Positions 49,854 through 60,485 of a stretch of 64,000 nucleotides of DNA are shown piece after piece; position 1 is the stretch's first letter, and each line of letters begins with the position of its first letter. The stretch comes from Methanosarcina sp. Its GTDB lineage: Archaea > Halobacteriota > Methanosarcinia > Methanosarcinales > Methanosarcinaceae. Below the pieces are notes generated by a model. That model worked only from the letters and a program-made list of their open reading frames with translations, did not search any database and had not been told where the DNA came from. Position numbers and translations under genes: made by a program. The stretch spans positions 40,751-104,750 of the forward strand of contig PLUB01000059.1 in the NCBI GenBank assembly GCA_003164755.1, read 5' to 3'.

Positions 49854-49981
49854 TGCACCCCATATAAATCTCTATAAGTTCCACAGTATTTATTTCTTTA
49901 GTTTATTTTCCCATATCAAGATCATAAAAAATATGGTGCTAAGCAAAAAACCTGGTTCATGTTTTTTGGAAGGGAAACTTG

Positions 49982-51463
49982 TTAACGCTGCATTTTCTGG
50001 GCCATGCTGACATAGGCATACACTGCAGCTGTAATAGCTGCAACCTTTTTGTCTTTTGCTTCAATTGCCGAAGCTAGAGTATCACCCTTTTCAGCTTCTG
50101 ATTTGACAATCTCTTCAACAGATTCCAAAATTTTATTATCTTCAATAAAAGCAGTTGTAATATCACCACTGCGAAAATCTGGGTTGCGCATGACAGCTTT
50201 ATGGAATGGGATATTAGTCTTTACTCCCACAACTACATACTCATACAGAGCTCTTTCCATCCTGGCAATCGCTAAATCTCTTGTCCTTTCCCAGACACAT
50301 AGCTTAGAGATCATTGAATCGTAATAAGGAGAAATTGTATAACCGGTATGTACTCCACTATCAACTCTGACGCCCGGGCCACCTGCAGATCGGTATCCTC
50401 GAATCTTTCCAGGGGAAGGAGCGAAGTCATTTAATGGATCTTCAGCGTTGATCCTGCATTCAATAGCATGCCCATTAATACAAATATCTTCCTGCAAAAA
50501 ATCAATCTTCTCTCCCCACGCAATCCTGAGCTGTTCCTTTACAATATCAATACCAGTAACCATTTCAGTAATCCCATGTTCAACCTGCAAACGTGTATTG
50601 ACCTCAAGAAAATAGAAATCACCCCTTGAATAAAGAAACTCTACAGTCCCTGCATTTACATAGCCAATTGCCTTCGCTACTTTTACTGCGGCTTCACCCA
50701 TTTGTACCCTGAGTTCAGGGGTCATGATAGGAGAAGGAGCTTCTTCGATAAGCTTCTGATGTCGTCTCTGAATAGAACATTCCCTATCAGAGAGGTAAAT
50801 TGTATTCCCATATGAGTCGGCCAGTATCTGAATCTCTATATGCCTGGGTTCCTCTAAATATTTTTCAATAAAAACCGAAGAGTCGCCAAAAGCCGAACCA
50901 GCCATCTGCCTTGTAGAACCGAAAGTAGTCACCAATTCTTCCCTGCAATGAGCTACTTTCATTCCGATTCCGCCACCTCCTGCAGATGCTTTAATTATAA
51001 CCGGGTATCCGATGTTTTCTGCAAATACCTTAGCCTCGTCCACATCATCTACTGCATCTTTCGTCCCAGGTACAACAGGTACACCGGCTTTCATCATAAG
51101 ATGCCTGGCCCGGATCTTGTTTCCCATCTCAGCAATCACATGGCTCGGAGGGCCTATGAAAATAGGTCCTTCCTCTTCACAACACTTTGCGAATGAAGGA
51201 TTTTCTGAAAGGAAACCATAGCCTGGATGTATTGCATCAGATCCCGTATTTTTTGAAACTGCAAGAATAGCTGCCATATTCAAGTAGCTTTGGCTGGAAG
51301 GAGCCGGACCTATCAAGTAGGCCTCATCTGCATATTTGGCAAAAAGTGCATTTTTGTCGGCTTCAGAGTAGACACCTACAGTAGAAATTCCAAGCTCCCG
51401 ACAAGCGCGCATAACCCTAATTGCAATCTCACCGCGGTTTGCAACGAGTACTTTTTTGAACAT
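49982..51463 (-). CDS. pycA: Pyruvate carboxylase subunit A (biotin carboxylase)
   Basis: 493 residues from ATG 51463, with GGAAGG upstream; the ORF extends four codons further to a GTG without support. The biotin carboxylase layout is complete: [20 protein letters not shown], the ATP-grasp glycine loop [16 protein letters not shown], the metal/substrate motif [20 protein letters not shown], and the C-terminal [20 protein letters not shown]. It carboxylates biotin on PycB with ATP and bicarbonate, giving oxaloacetate for the partial reductive TCA route to 2-oxoglutarate. pycB ends 19 bp upstream of this start. A Lys/Ala-rich C-terminal tail of about 40 residues is typical of the archaeal enzyme. 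Confidence 0.96.
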   Translation of the reverse strand: MFKKVLVANRGEIAIRVMRACRELGISTVGVYSEADKNALFAKYADEAYLIGPAPSSQSYLNMAAILAVSKNTGSDAIHPGYGFLSENPSFAKCCEEEGPIFIGPPSHVIAEMGNKIRARHLMMKAGVPVVPGTKDAVDDVDEAKVFAENIGYPVIIKASAGGGGIGMKVAHCREELVTTFGSTRQMAGSAFGDSSVFIEKYLEEPRHIEIQILADSYGNTIYLSDRECSIQRRHQKLIEEAPSPIMTPELRVQMGEAAVKVAKAIGYVNAGTVEFLYSRGDFYFLEVNTRLQVEHGITEMVTGIDIVKEQLRIAWGEKIDFLQEDICINGHAIECRINAEDPLNDFAPSPGKIRGYRSAGGPGVRVDSGVHTGYTISPYYDSMISKLCVWERTRDLAIARMERALYEYVVVGVKTNIPFHKAVMRNPDFRSGDITTAFIEDNKILESVEEIVKSEAEKGDTLASAIEAKDKKVAAITAAVYAYVSMAQKMQR

Positions 51464-51482
51464 AGTACCTTCCACAGGTTAT

Positions 51483-53204
51483 TTATCGAATTGACAGTAT
51501 AATATCATCAGGAGATACAGTGTCCCCTTCTGAAACAAAGATTTCTTTAACGATACCTGAGTGAGGAGCATGAATAGAGTTCTCCATCTTCATAGCTTCG
51601 ATGACAGCGATTGTATCACCTTCCGTAACAACGTCCTCAACTTTTACCTTAATAGAAAGAACCATACCCTGCATTGAGCTTCTCACAGCGCCTTCAACGG
51701 ATTGAGCAATCGATTTTTTGGGAGACAATTCGGATATGGAAACTCCACTGTCTAGAGGCTCAACCTTTACTATATAGACATCTTCGTCCACCTCAACCTT
51801 GAAATGGTTTGGGATTGTATACTCATGCTGAACTGCAGTCGCATGGGTAACCATAGTGAGAGATTCTTCTTCGACTTCTCCTTTTAGGAACTTGGGAGCG
51901 ATAGCTGGATAGAGAATGTAGGTAAGAATATCTTCCTCGGATTTTACGATACCCATGTTCTCAGCTTCTTTTTTTTTCGTATTATATTCAGGCTTCAGGA
52001 GGTCTGCAGGACGACAGTTAATGGGTTCTTCGTCTCCGATAATCTGACCTATGATCTCAGGCCTTAATGGAGAAGGGGATCTTCCATAAAGCCCGCGGAC
52101 ATAATCCTTCACTTCTTTTGGGATAACTTTGTAGCGTTCACCCATGAGCACATTAAGCACTGCCTGTGTACCCACTATTTGGCTCGTGGGAGTAACAAGA
52201 GGTGGATATCCGAGTTCCTCTCTAACTCTGGGCATTTCAGCTAGAACAGCCTCGTATTTATCAAGAGCATTCTGCTCCTTTAATTGAGATACCAGATTTG
52301 AGAGCATTCCTCCAGGTATCTGATAGATAAGGACATTGGTATCAATCTGTTCGGAGATAGGATCAAGAATTCCCCTATATTTTTCTTTTAAATTTTTGAA
52401 ATATGCAACAACTTCCTTGAAAAGCTCCAGATCCAGACCAGTATCATAAGGTGTACCTTTAAGGGCCGCTATAACAGTCTCAGTGGCAGGCTGAGAAGTC
52501 CCCCAGGCAAGAGGGGAAAGTGCTGTATCCAGAATATCCACTCCTGCGCCGCAGGCTGCCATATAGCTCATCGGAGCCATTCCAGAGGTGCAGTGGCAGT
52601 GCAGAGAAATAGGGATGGAGATTTTTTTTTTCATTGCAATGATTATGTTAGTGGCTTCATTGGGGGAAAGCAAACCTGCCATATCTTTGATACAAAGGGA
52701 ATTGCACTCAAGTTCTTCAAGTTGTGTCGCAAGTTCTACATACTTTTCAACCGTATGCACTGGACTTAGGGTATAGCAAACCGTACCCTGTACATAAGCA
52801 CCAAGTTTTTTTGCCACTTTGATAGAAAATTCCATATTTCGGATATCGTTGACAGCATCAAAAATCCGAAAAACATCGATTCCATTTTCATAAGATTTCG
52901 TAACGAATTTCTCGACTACATCATCCGAATAGTGCCTATATCCAACAAGATTCTGGCCCCTTAAAAGCATCTGAGCATAGGTATTTTTCATCCTCTTCTT
53001 TATGTCTCTTAGGCGTTGCCAGGGATCTTCATTCAGATAACGGATACAACTATCAAAGGTAGCGCCTCCCCACATTTCAAGTGAGAAATAACCAATTTTG
53101 TCTAATTGTTCAACCACTTCGAGCATGTCCCTTGTTCGCATTCTAGTTGCCAGAAGAGACTGGTGCGCATCCCGAAGGACTGTTTCAGTAATTTTCACAC
53201 TCAT
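51483..53204 (-). CDS. pycB: Pyruvate carboxylase subunit B (carboxyltransferase-BCCP)
   Basis: 573 residues from ATG 53204 (MSVKITETVLRDAHQS), with AGAGGTT upstream; the ORF is open 150 bp further but without similarity. The carboxyltransferase TIM barrel has ETVLRDAHQSLLATRMRTRD, metal ligands in SLHCHCTSGMAPMSYMAACG, and the carboxyl-Lys in SLCIKDMAGLLSPNEA. A C-terminal biotinyl domain has Lys in VIEAMKMENSIHAPHSGIVK. It transfers CO2 from carboxybiotin to pyruvate. It is first of a four-gene minus-strand cluster, pycB-pycA-birA-S-layer-domain protein, consistent with co-regulation by BirA. The gene is undamaged. Confidence 0.96.
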   Translation of the reverse strand: MSVKITETVLRDAHQSLLATRMRTRDMLEVVEQLDKIGYFSLEMWGGATFDSCIRYLNEDPWQRLRDIKKRMKNTYAQMLLRGQNLVGYRHYSDDVVEKFVTKSYENGIDVFRIFDAVNDIRNMEFSIKVAKKLGAYVQGTVCYTLSPVHTVEKYVELATQLEELECNSLCIKDMAGLLSPNEATNIIIAMKKKISIPISLHCHCTSGMAPMSYMAACGAGVDILDTALSPLAWGTSQPATETVIAALKGTPYDTGLDLELFKEVVAYFKNLKEKYRGILDPISEQIDTNVLIYQIPGGMLSNLVSQLKEQNALDKYEAVLAEMPRVREELGYPPLVTPTSQIVGTQAVLNVLMGERYKVIPKEVKDYVRGLYGRSPSPLRPEIIGQIIGDEEPINCRPADLLKPEYNTKKKEAENMGIVKSEEDILTYILYPAIAPKFLKGEVEEESLTMVTHATAVQHEYTIPNHFKVEVDEDVYIVKVEPLDSGVSISELSPKKSIAQSVEGAVRSSMQGMVLSIKVKVEDVVTEGDTIAVIEAMKMENSIHAPHSGIVKEIFVSEGDTVSPDDIILSIR

Positions 53205-53650
53205 GGATGAACCTCTTAAAATAGAATCAAAATAAATAGTATACTTAATGGATGGATGGGGGTTAATCAAAAGTTTCTGAGCTCGATAGGGTTGAGATTT
53301 GGATTCTATTTGAGTAAAACGCATACGTTTTCTGATCACGATTCTTGGTACCATTTCGTGCGATTTTACCGAAACAAGTATTTTTTTGGTCAGATAAAAA
53401 AGGCATCAGAATCGAAAGCATGAGATAATCACTTTAAAGATCAAACGGCAATATTCTATGGATATTGCCCTTTGATTTTTAAATATACAATTGTTAACAA
53501 GTATATACTTTTCGCCTGTTAACATTAAATAAGTATATAGTAGGAAAAATAACAGAATTATTAGGCCCCCAAAAAAATCCATTCTTTAAGGGGTAACAAA
53601 CCTTATTTGTAGATTAGAGATGGTTATAGTTCTCTCACAATAGAAGTACA

Positions 53651-53738
53651 GAGAATTTTGATAAACATCTGATTTTCAAGAATCAGTTATATACCAGTTA
53701 TAAATACACGACAACATCTACTGGTTTATCAAAATACT
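53651..53738 (+). repeat. Family A MITE-like repeat, copy 4
   Basis: GAGAATTTTGATAAACATCT at the left and CTGGTTTATCAAAATAC at the right are inverted copies; core GATTTTCAAGAATCAGTTAT and ATACCAGTTATAAATACACG match the family. Confidence 0.7.
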
Positions 53739-54540
53739 TTACATATAATACGAATTTTGTTACCATTTAAAAAATCACAATTTTATTCTGAAATAATTCC
53801 GCCTCAAAACTAATTTAACATGATAGTAAGTAATGAACTAGTTTCCCCACGTACTCTCATGGCAAATCTACAACAGAAAGGTCAGAAAATTCCTTAATCG
53901 ATGAACAATGAATGATACTGTGACATAAACTTTGCCTCCCTAGCTCGCAAAAGCTCCTGCCCAATGACTCAATGGACATGTAATACCTCCCTTCTCCATC
54001 TATCCCGTAATCCTATTTAATCTCAGCCCATACACTTTAATCCACTTTAATCCATATTGTGATTTTCCTATTCTAATATAAAGGCGCTTTAAATCATCTT
54101 AGCCTTCTCATCATCAATTTAGGATGCAACATTCTAAATTGTCCTGAATCACTAAGAACGTTCAGAAAGCAAAAAAGAGATTATCTTTATAAATTTATAC
54201 TAATAAATCTTCTTTAACTATTCAGGTAGCCTTAATATGTGACTACACAATTTTACCTCGGGAAAAAAATTGGACGTAAAATGAATTTATTTTTATTGCT
54301 GATAAAACATGAAGAAATTCTTGCTCTTTGTGCTTCAAATCCTAAAGTTATTGCTTATTATTTCTATCGGCGCTCAAGGAGCTAAGTCAACTATAACCTT
54401 AATGGTTACAAATTTCGTATTATTTTCGAATTTTGAATTGATTGTAATTATAGTCAACTAAGGAAATATTCATACATATATACAACGATAACCGTAGTTA
54501 ACACCTTGGAAAAAGGAGTCAATCGTTGAATTGACTATAA

Positions 54541-54628
54541 CGGATTTCGATAAGCCACTGATTTTCACGAGTACTGTATATACAATTTATAAGCATATGA
54601 CAAAATTTGTAGTTATCAAAATCTCCGA
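54541..54628 (+). repeat. Family A MITE-like repeat, copy 5
   Basis: Left CGGATTTCGATAAGCCACTG, core GATTTTCACGAGTACTGTAT then TATAAGCATATGACAAAATT, right AGTTATCAAAATCTCCG. It is closely related to copy 6. Confidence 0.75.
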
Positions 54629-54970
54629 TAGTTTGGAAGATATTTGACAAAAAAAGAGTCATTTTAGAAAAAGTATTAACTTTGTTTGTACAACCCTGTA
54701 TTAGATATGTTTGTAGAGGCTCAGCATAGTTTTTTTCCAAAGCTTCATATTGGCTTTTATTTAGTCGAATATTTATTTGTTAGGCCTATAATTAAGTATA
54801 AATAATATGTACAAAGTATATAAATATATCCATTTGTTACGAATAAGAGAGGATTCGATTGATACTCTATTGATGTAGGTAATCTTTTTTAAAATCCACA
54901 CTCCTATCTCATAAACTGGATAACTGATTCCAAAATAAAAAAAATGGATCAGAATATATCTTTTAGTTTT

Positions 54971-55354
54971 TTACTGTTGCTTTTTAAGCCTTTCTAAAAA
55001 ACCATTCAGACCTGCTTTATGTCTGGCTTCATCCAAAGAAGCTCTTTCAAAAAAAAGAGCAGCTCTTATGTTGCCTTGCTTTCTAGCTATTTTTGCAGCT
55101 TCAGCTTTCTCAAATTCAGCTTTGCTTTCTCCTGATAGCATCATTTCCAGATTATCAAGGGTTTTTTCTTTAACAAGTCCAAGAATCTCAGCTACTTCTG
55201 TAGCATGCCAGGCCTCATCCATAGCTATCTGGCGGAGGTATACTGCAATATCTGCAGGTCCTTCACTCTCAGCAATTTTGGACATTGCAAGATACCATCC
55301 AACCTCAGTGGTTTCCCCTCTAAAAGTGTCGTTTAATATCTGTTCAAGATTCAT
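54971..55354 (-). CDS. Ferritin-like / rubrerythrin-type diiron protein
   Basis: 127 residues, one four-helix ferritin-like domain without a rubredoxin domain. Iron-ligand motifs in order: FRGETTEVGWYLAMSKIAES (Glu, helix 1), RQIAMDEAWHATEVAEILGL (ExxH, helix 2), KAEFEKAEAAKIARKQG, and FFERASLDEARHKAGLNGFL (E..ExxH, helix 4). Such proteins reduce peroxides or handle iron under oxidative stress. ATG 55354 is preceded by GGTGAT. It is the only intact oxidative-defence gene apart from the MBL-rhodanese gene, while Prx, Bfr and catalase here are broken. Confidence 0.85.
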   Translation of the reverse strand: MNLEQILNDTFRGETTEVGWYLAMSKIAESEGPADIAVYLRQIAMDEAWHATEVAEILGLVKEKTLDNLEMMLSGESKAEFEKAEAAKIARKQGNIRAALFFERASLDEARHKAGLNGFLERLKKQQ

Positions 55355-55565
55355 TAAATCACCATTTCTTCTTTAAAATAATCGCATCAATGACTTTAAT
55401 TATGTATTGGCCTTCGAAAGTAGGTTCTAGCTGCATTTCAGGAATAATAGAACTGGTCCTACAGCTTTATTTTTATATCTGATCCAACAAACTTAAATCT
55501 AATATATTTGGGAAAATTAATAAAAGTTCTGGCTGCAAATCAAAATCGCGGTTTTACACCCCACT

Positions 55566-55715
55566 ACAAGCAGTTGGGTATGTTCAAGCCACAGATTTGA
55601 ATATATATAAATTATTCAAAATGAAATCTTTTAATTTGCTTATATGCTTTTTCCTTTTCTGGTTCCCCTAATTTTCAACATGGCTTTTAATTACATCGGA
55701 GGTGGTACCATTACC
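55566..55715. repeat. IS200-type right-end segment, copy 2
   Basis: Matches 4280-4435 (GTTGGGTATGTT, AAGCCACAG, TAAATTATTCAAAATGAAAT, CCTAATTTTCAACATG). No transposase frame remains here. Confidence 0.55.
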
Positions 55716-56471
55716 CCAGTTTATTTCCTCAGATGAAAAATGAATTTTTTCAATCGAATTGTAATTGATATAATTAAAAGATGAGATCATATGAGGAAAT
55801 TATTATTTGTGGTATTTTTGAGCCGGAATCACTTATTACTGTTTCAAAAGAATTATTCGAAAATGTTGCAGCATGAAATAAAAAATTAAGAACTTTTTGA
55901 TAGTTATAATTTACTTTATAAGGTAAAGGTATTATATCAACAATACTATATAATATAAAGGATGCATAAGTAAATTGAATGTATATGTAGAAAAAGTAAA
56001 ATAATTTTTGTGTTATAATCAGCGACTTTATTACCTTAAATGGTTTTAGATATATCTTTTGATTTGTATAAATTACTACGGGGCCGGAACTACTGACAGA
56101 AGTTAAAATACTTATATGAGTAAACAAATAAGTGATTTAGCGCTAGAAGTATACTTGAATTCTCGATTGCTCAAAATGAAAAACTTCAGAAAAATTAAAA
56201 GATAACATTTTTGAGATTCTGGGTCCTTCCTTATAGTGTTCAGAAAAGTCTGGCGTAACATAAAATTAAAATATAAAGTGATTAATAAAAATATTCAATT
56301 ATTGAAACAAAATAATTTTTGAGTATAATTAAAAACCTCTAACGAACAAATAAAATAAATTCCCAAACTGAGAGATTATTTGTAATTTAAATTTGTACAA
56401 TTGTATTATGTCTGCAATATTTAGATTAATCAATTAAAAATCTTAAGTACGAGATAAGGAAGCTATAGAGC
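55716..56471. other. No gene recognised
   Basis: The 117-codon minus-strand ORF at 55774-56127 is AT-driven and not convincing. Nothing else is supported. Confidence 0.35.
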
Positions 56472-56669
56472 ATGATTTTTATGTTTACTATGGAGAATAC
56501 AGAAGGTTTCGATCAGAAAACTCTTGATAAAATGAACGCTGAAGTCAAAAAAACAATGAACAAACACGACCCAAAATCGAACAATTATACTAAAATCTGT
56601 GAGCAGGTTGAAGATCATATCTTCGACAAATATTGTTCAGAAATATTTAGTCCATCTCTTAAATTATAA
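56472..56669 (+). CDS. Small hypothetical protein, conserved-looking
   Basis: 65 residues; starts ATG 56472 (AAGGA about 13 nt upstream) or the inner ATG before FTMENTEG or ENTEG. The body, GFDQKTLDKMNAEVKKTMNK followed by NNYTKICEQVEDHIFDKYCS, is helical, charged and protein-like, with two Cys. I do not recognise a named family. A stem-loop follows within 4 bp of the stop, so the unit looks complete and monocistronic. Confidence 0.6.
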   Translation: MIFMFTMENTEGFDQKTLDKMNAEVKKTMNKHDPKSNNYTKICEQVEDHIFDKYCSEIFSPSLKL

Positions 56670-56672
56670 TAA

Positions 56673-56706
56673 TTTACCGGCAGTGTAAACTGTATTCCCG
56701 GTAAGT
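56673..56706 (+). terminator. Hairpin after the small ORF
   Basis: TTACCGG at 56674 pairs with CCGGTAA at 56698-56704, with an inner CAGTGTAAACTG stem (CAGT/ACTG). T-rich DNA follows after about 15 bp. Confidence 0.55.
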
Positions 56707-57436
56707 TGCAATTTGATTTATTTTTCACCTAGTTTTTAATTTTTGTTCATGTTTATAAATTGTGGTAAATCATAACCTCAAGACTCTCTTGACAATATTC
56801 CTAAAAATTAAGGCACTCTTGCTTTTCGGATTTGATCGAAGACTCCAGAATACCACCATAAGTGTATTTCTACCATGTCCAGTAGCGCCTTCAACTCCAC
56901 AAATGGTTCCTTTTTCAGGAATCATATGATGTTCCTAACGTTCTTTTCTTTGGAAGTATAGAATTCAAAAAATGTTGTCTCTCATGCCCCTTTAGGAATT
57001 AGATTCCCTTAATTTTTCATCCATAATCAAGACAATCTTTACCCCAGGAACAAAACTCAGATAACCCCTATACTTAAATAATTTTAACAATACTGCTGAG
57101 ATCATAATAGGATCCATAAGAGAGAGTATTTGATAAATTTCAGGCATTTGAGTATTGGGAAGGTTATCGAAATTCTCTGTAAATTATCAAACTTTCAGTA
57201 CATCAGCAACGTTTTAGATTCCCATTCCTTTCATAGCTATTTTTAGGGTTAACTGGACAATTAATTCATCTCTGTGAAGATTATTTTAAAAGGTATTTGT
57301 TCGATCATTGAACACTTTACCTCATTCGCGGATAATATTTTTTTTGAACCCTCTGGTTATTTATTTAACATATGCTTTTGCCTTCTACATTTTTTTCTCA
57401 GGAATTCCACAAAATCGGCGTTCTACACTTTTGAAA
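56707..57436. other. No intact gene; possible transposase scrap
   Basis: Minus-strand text around 57180-57270 (LIVQLTLKIAMKGMGI) resembles the N-terminal HTH region of IS1-like transposases, but stops abound. Low support. Confidence 0.3.
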
Positions 57437-57522
57437 ATGTAGATAAACTCCTAAATTTCGTCATTATGATTATAAATGGCATATATAGTACTCGTGAAAA
57501 TAAGAGGTTTATCGAAATCCTC
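57437..57522 (-). repeat. Family A MITE-like repeat, copy 6
   Basis: The reverse complement reads GAGGATTTCGATAAACCTCT, TATTTTCACGAGTACTATAT, ATGCCATTTATAATCATAAT and ends GAGTTTATCTAC. Closest to copy 5. Confidence 0.75.
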
Positions 57523-57929
57523 TTGTTTACATCTGAGAATGTCTGATTAATTAAAAGTCAGATTATTTTTTAAGCAATAATTATATTGAGAAAAAATATA
57601 TGGTATTTTTGTATACATATATGGAAAGTGGATAGAGTTTACAACCCGGATTTGGATAGAAAAGATCAGTTAACTTCGATTTTTTTTATTAATTCGTCCA
57701 TCAAAATTCTAGAATATATAGCATGATATTATACTATTAAATAAGTATAACCCGGGTCCAAAAATCGCCTAACCTGTAAAGAGAACTGTAACAACTATTG
57801 GTTCAACAAATTAAATTCTCCAAGTTTCATGGAATCTTGTAAATAACTGTTGATCTTCTGCCAAAGGGCATCCCAGAAAATATTAGGGAAACATGCAATA
57901 TATACATCTAAGCCCTCAAACGAGGCTTA
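57523..57929. other. No gene recognised
   Basis: Spacer downstream of wecB; CCATCAAAATTCTAG near 57697 resembles part of family D. Confidence 0.35.
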
Positions 57930-59003
57930 TTATTCGATTATCAGCGTATCAATAATTTTCTCTGCAGCCTTTCCATCTCCAAAGGGATTGTTCCAGCTCT
58001 TTTTTCCATTCGTCATTTTGACAGCTGATTGCATGATGCGATCCGATTCAACCCCTGCCAGTATGTTCGAGCCTACTTCAAGTGTTTCAGGTCTTTCCGT
58101 ATTATCTCTAAGTGTTATGCAGGGTGTTCCAAGAATGCAGGTTTCTTCCTGAACACCGCCAGAATCAGTAAATACAAGTCTTGCATTAGCTTCAAGCTGA
58201 AGGAACTCCAGAAAACTCACTGGCCTTATAGACGTGATATCTTCCAATGAAAAACCAAACTCTTGAATCCTTTTCTCAGTACGCGGATGTACAGGAAATA
58301 CCACAGGCATAGAGTATTCTTTTTGAATCATGGAAATACCTTTCAATAGTTTACTCATCTGTTCCCTATTATCGACGTTTTCAGCCCTATGGAATGTGAG
58401 AAGGAAGTATTCTTTTGATTTCAATTTCAAATCATTCAAAACATTTCCTTTATTATTAGAAATCTCTAAATTTTGAAAAACAGCGTCAACAATTGTATTA
58501 CCAGTTACAAATATTTTGCTTTCTTCAATTCCTTCTTTCAGCAAATTTTGCTTTGAGAGCTCGGTGGGAGCAAAGAGAATATTCGAAACATGGTCCGCAA
58601 CAACTCGATTTATTTCTTCTGGCATGCTTCTGTCATAACTTCTTAGGCCGGCTTCCACATGTCCAACTTTTATGTTCACTTTGGAAGCAGCAAGAGAACC
58701 AGCAAGTACAGTATTTGTATCGCCCTGAACTAACACCACATCTGGCTTTTCATCAAGAATGACTTTTTCTATACCTACCATAATTTTACCTGTCTGCTCT
58801 GCATGACTTCCAGAGCCTATCTCAAGATTATAAGCTGGTTTCGGCAATTCAAGATCATCGAAAAAAGCCTTATCCATCTCAAAGGAATAATGTTGGCCAG
58901 TATGCAAAACAAAATAATCAAGGTTCCTTTTTTCACATTCTCTTATCAGAGGAGACATTTTAATAATTTCGGGTCTTGTGCCTAAGATTATAAATATATT
59001 CAT
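57930..59003 (-). CDS. wecB: UDP-N-acetylglucosamine 2-epimerase (non-hydrolysing)
   Basis: 357 residues, full-length GT-B fold. It interconverts UDP-GlcNAc and UDP-ManNAc for surface glycans and N-glycosylation. Motifs: MNIFIILGTRPEIIKMSPLI, VLVQGDTNTVLAGSLAASKV (Asp), VGHVEAGLRSYDRSMPEEIN (Glu), FLLTFHRAENVD (His), VFTDSGGVQEETCILGTPCI and LRDNTERPETLEVGSNILAG. All catalytic residues match the family. It stands alone; no wecC or glycosyltransferase gene is adjacent. The acyltransferase at 5.5 kb is the only other candidate surface-sugar gene. Confidence 0.95.
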   Translation of the reverse strand: MNIFIILGTRPEIIKMSPLIRECEKRNLDYFVLHTGQHYSFEMDKAFFDDLELPKPAYNLEIGSGSHAEQTGKIMVGIEKVILDEKPDVVLVQGDTNTVLAGSLAASKVNIKVGHVEAGLRSYDRSMPEEINRVVADHVSNILFAPTELSKQNLLKEGIEESKIFVTGNTIVDAVFQNLEISNNKGNVLNDLKLKSKEYFLLTFHRAENVDNREQMSKLLKGISMIQKEYSMPVVFPVHPRTEKRIQEFGFSLEDITSIRPVSFLEFLQLEANARLVFTDSGGVQEETCILGTPCITLRDNTERPETLEVGSNILAGVESDRIMQSAVKMTNGKKSWNNPFGDGKAAEKIIDTLIIE

Positions 59004-59739
59004 TTTGAGATCCCCATTTTAAGAATAAAACTATCTTAAAGTTGATTTTATCAAATTTGTAAATTTTATAGCTGAAGTATAATATCTCCGATAATTAAAT
59101 TTAATGCTACCTCATTAAATAGTTAAAATTCTGATAAATATGTACTTTAACAACTCTGCTGATGCCCATTTACTTTGGATAATTCCTCTTTCCCTTGCAG
59201 GCGTGTTCATCTCTAAAACTTCATTTTCTCTTTTTTTGCTTAATCCTCTTGACTCTGAAAGAGTTAAAAATAAATGCAATAAAACCTCATCTAATTATGT
59301 ATCCTTTTATTCTCCTTGAAAAGCCTACTATTTTTTCCCTTTAGATCCTTTATGATTCAGTCAAAAAAAACAATATCAATATCCATTTTCAGAAGAATTC
59401 AATTAGCAAATTTCGATTGACTTGTATTATATAATTGTCGGCTATTGATTATGTTTTTTTTAATTTTTCATCAATTAGTAATCAAAAGTACCTATTGAAT
59501 CAAAATAAATATCAATCAACTGATTTTTGGTAGGCTAAGATAGTTGCGAGATTCGGGAAGATTTTGATAAATCCCTACTTAATACTCTCTATTATTATTC
59601 TGTCAAAAAGTTTTATTCAGTTTCCCGTAAATTTATTGATATTTCAACTTTGATTATATACATATTTTTAATAGTTCTAAGCAAATATTATTTCTCAACG
59701 TTGTTTGGATCTTTTTTGCCTCGACATTGGAGCAGGTAT
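59004..59739. other. No gene recognised
   Basis: AT-rich spacer. GAAGATTTTGATAAATCCCT near 59558 resembles one end of a family A repeat. Confidence 0.35.
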
Positions 59740-60103
59740 TTGAGCTGGCGTAGGAGTTGATTGACGAGTACCAATAAATTGTCCAAAAGCAGCTCCACTG
59801 GGTTATGAATATTTAGTTGTAATTCTATATCTATTAAATGATTGTTATCAAAAAATAACGACAAATCCAAGTGGTTAGAATTTGATTGCTGATGGGCTTA
59901 AGTGTGAGTATAGTTCAACGATATTTGATAGTTCATTAGGCTATCAGGATATAAAAATTGTTAAAGGTGGGGATATTGAGACAAAAATAGTATACCTAGT
60001 AAAAGGATATTCAACCATGCTCATGTATAATATAATGGAATATGTGGTATGGGTCCGAGCTTTAAACAAGTTAACCATTATGGGACTCAAAGTTTATCAT
60101 TAA
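59740..60103 (+). pseudogene. DUF4352 surface protein relic
   Basis: Readable blocks are PAPAQ-like linker text, GYEYLVV with stops, TTNPSGWNLIADGLKCEYSS and TIFDSSLGYQDIKIVKGGDI with ETKIVYLVKG. These match the immunoglobulin-like DUF4352 domain of Methanosarcina lipoprotein-type proteins. The 5' part with the signal is lost and several stops occur before 59885. Confidence 0.6.
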
Positions 60104-60485
60104 TTGGAGAGTGAGTTACCGTTAACGATGCACACATCAACAGTATCGTATTTACTTCATGAATTTTAGTTATCTGTTTTGCAAAACAGTATTGAATCCC
60201 TTACTTTATAAAGTTATTTATTTCAGCTCTTTTTGAACTCTGACCTTTTTTCTATACAACCCACAAACTGCATTTGCTCAATATTCCACAGCATCTTTTA
60301 GTTCTTCTATTCATTTGTTTCCTGATAATACTCAACGTATCATTTACGGATAAGATCAATGGGAGATGTAATAAGTAATCAATTATTAACTTGTAAAATA
60401 CAGAACATGAATATTTTCCAGCAGTATTTTGGTTTTTGGCAGCTTTTGTATCTTTGCCCCCGATTCCAAACTTGATTGAACCCGA
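60104..60485. other. No gene recognised
   Basis: Spacer ending at the abrupt start of catalase similarity. Confidence 0.35.

Larger units (their letters stand above)
53205..54970. other. 1.8-kb gap with two family A repeats
   Basis: No gene is recognised. The promoter of the pyc cluster should lie near 53220-53520; an AT-rich TAAATAAGTATATAG at about 53527-53541 is a candidate TATA region but lies far out. Repeats at 53651 and 54541 are listed separately. Confidence 0.4.

Noticed and set aside
55774..56127. 117-codon minus-strand ORF
   Set aside because: Composition follows AT-rich DNA, with no motif or ribosome-binding site.
57274..57546. 90-codon plus-strand ORF
   Set aside because: Its C-terminal part is the family A repeat, and the rest has no coding character.
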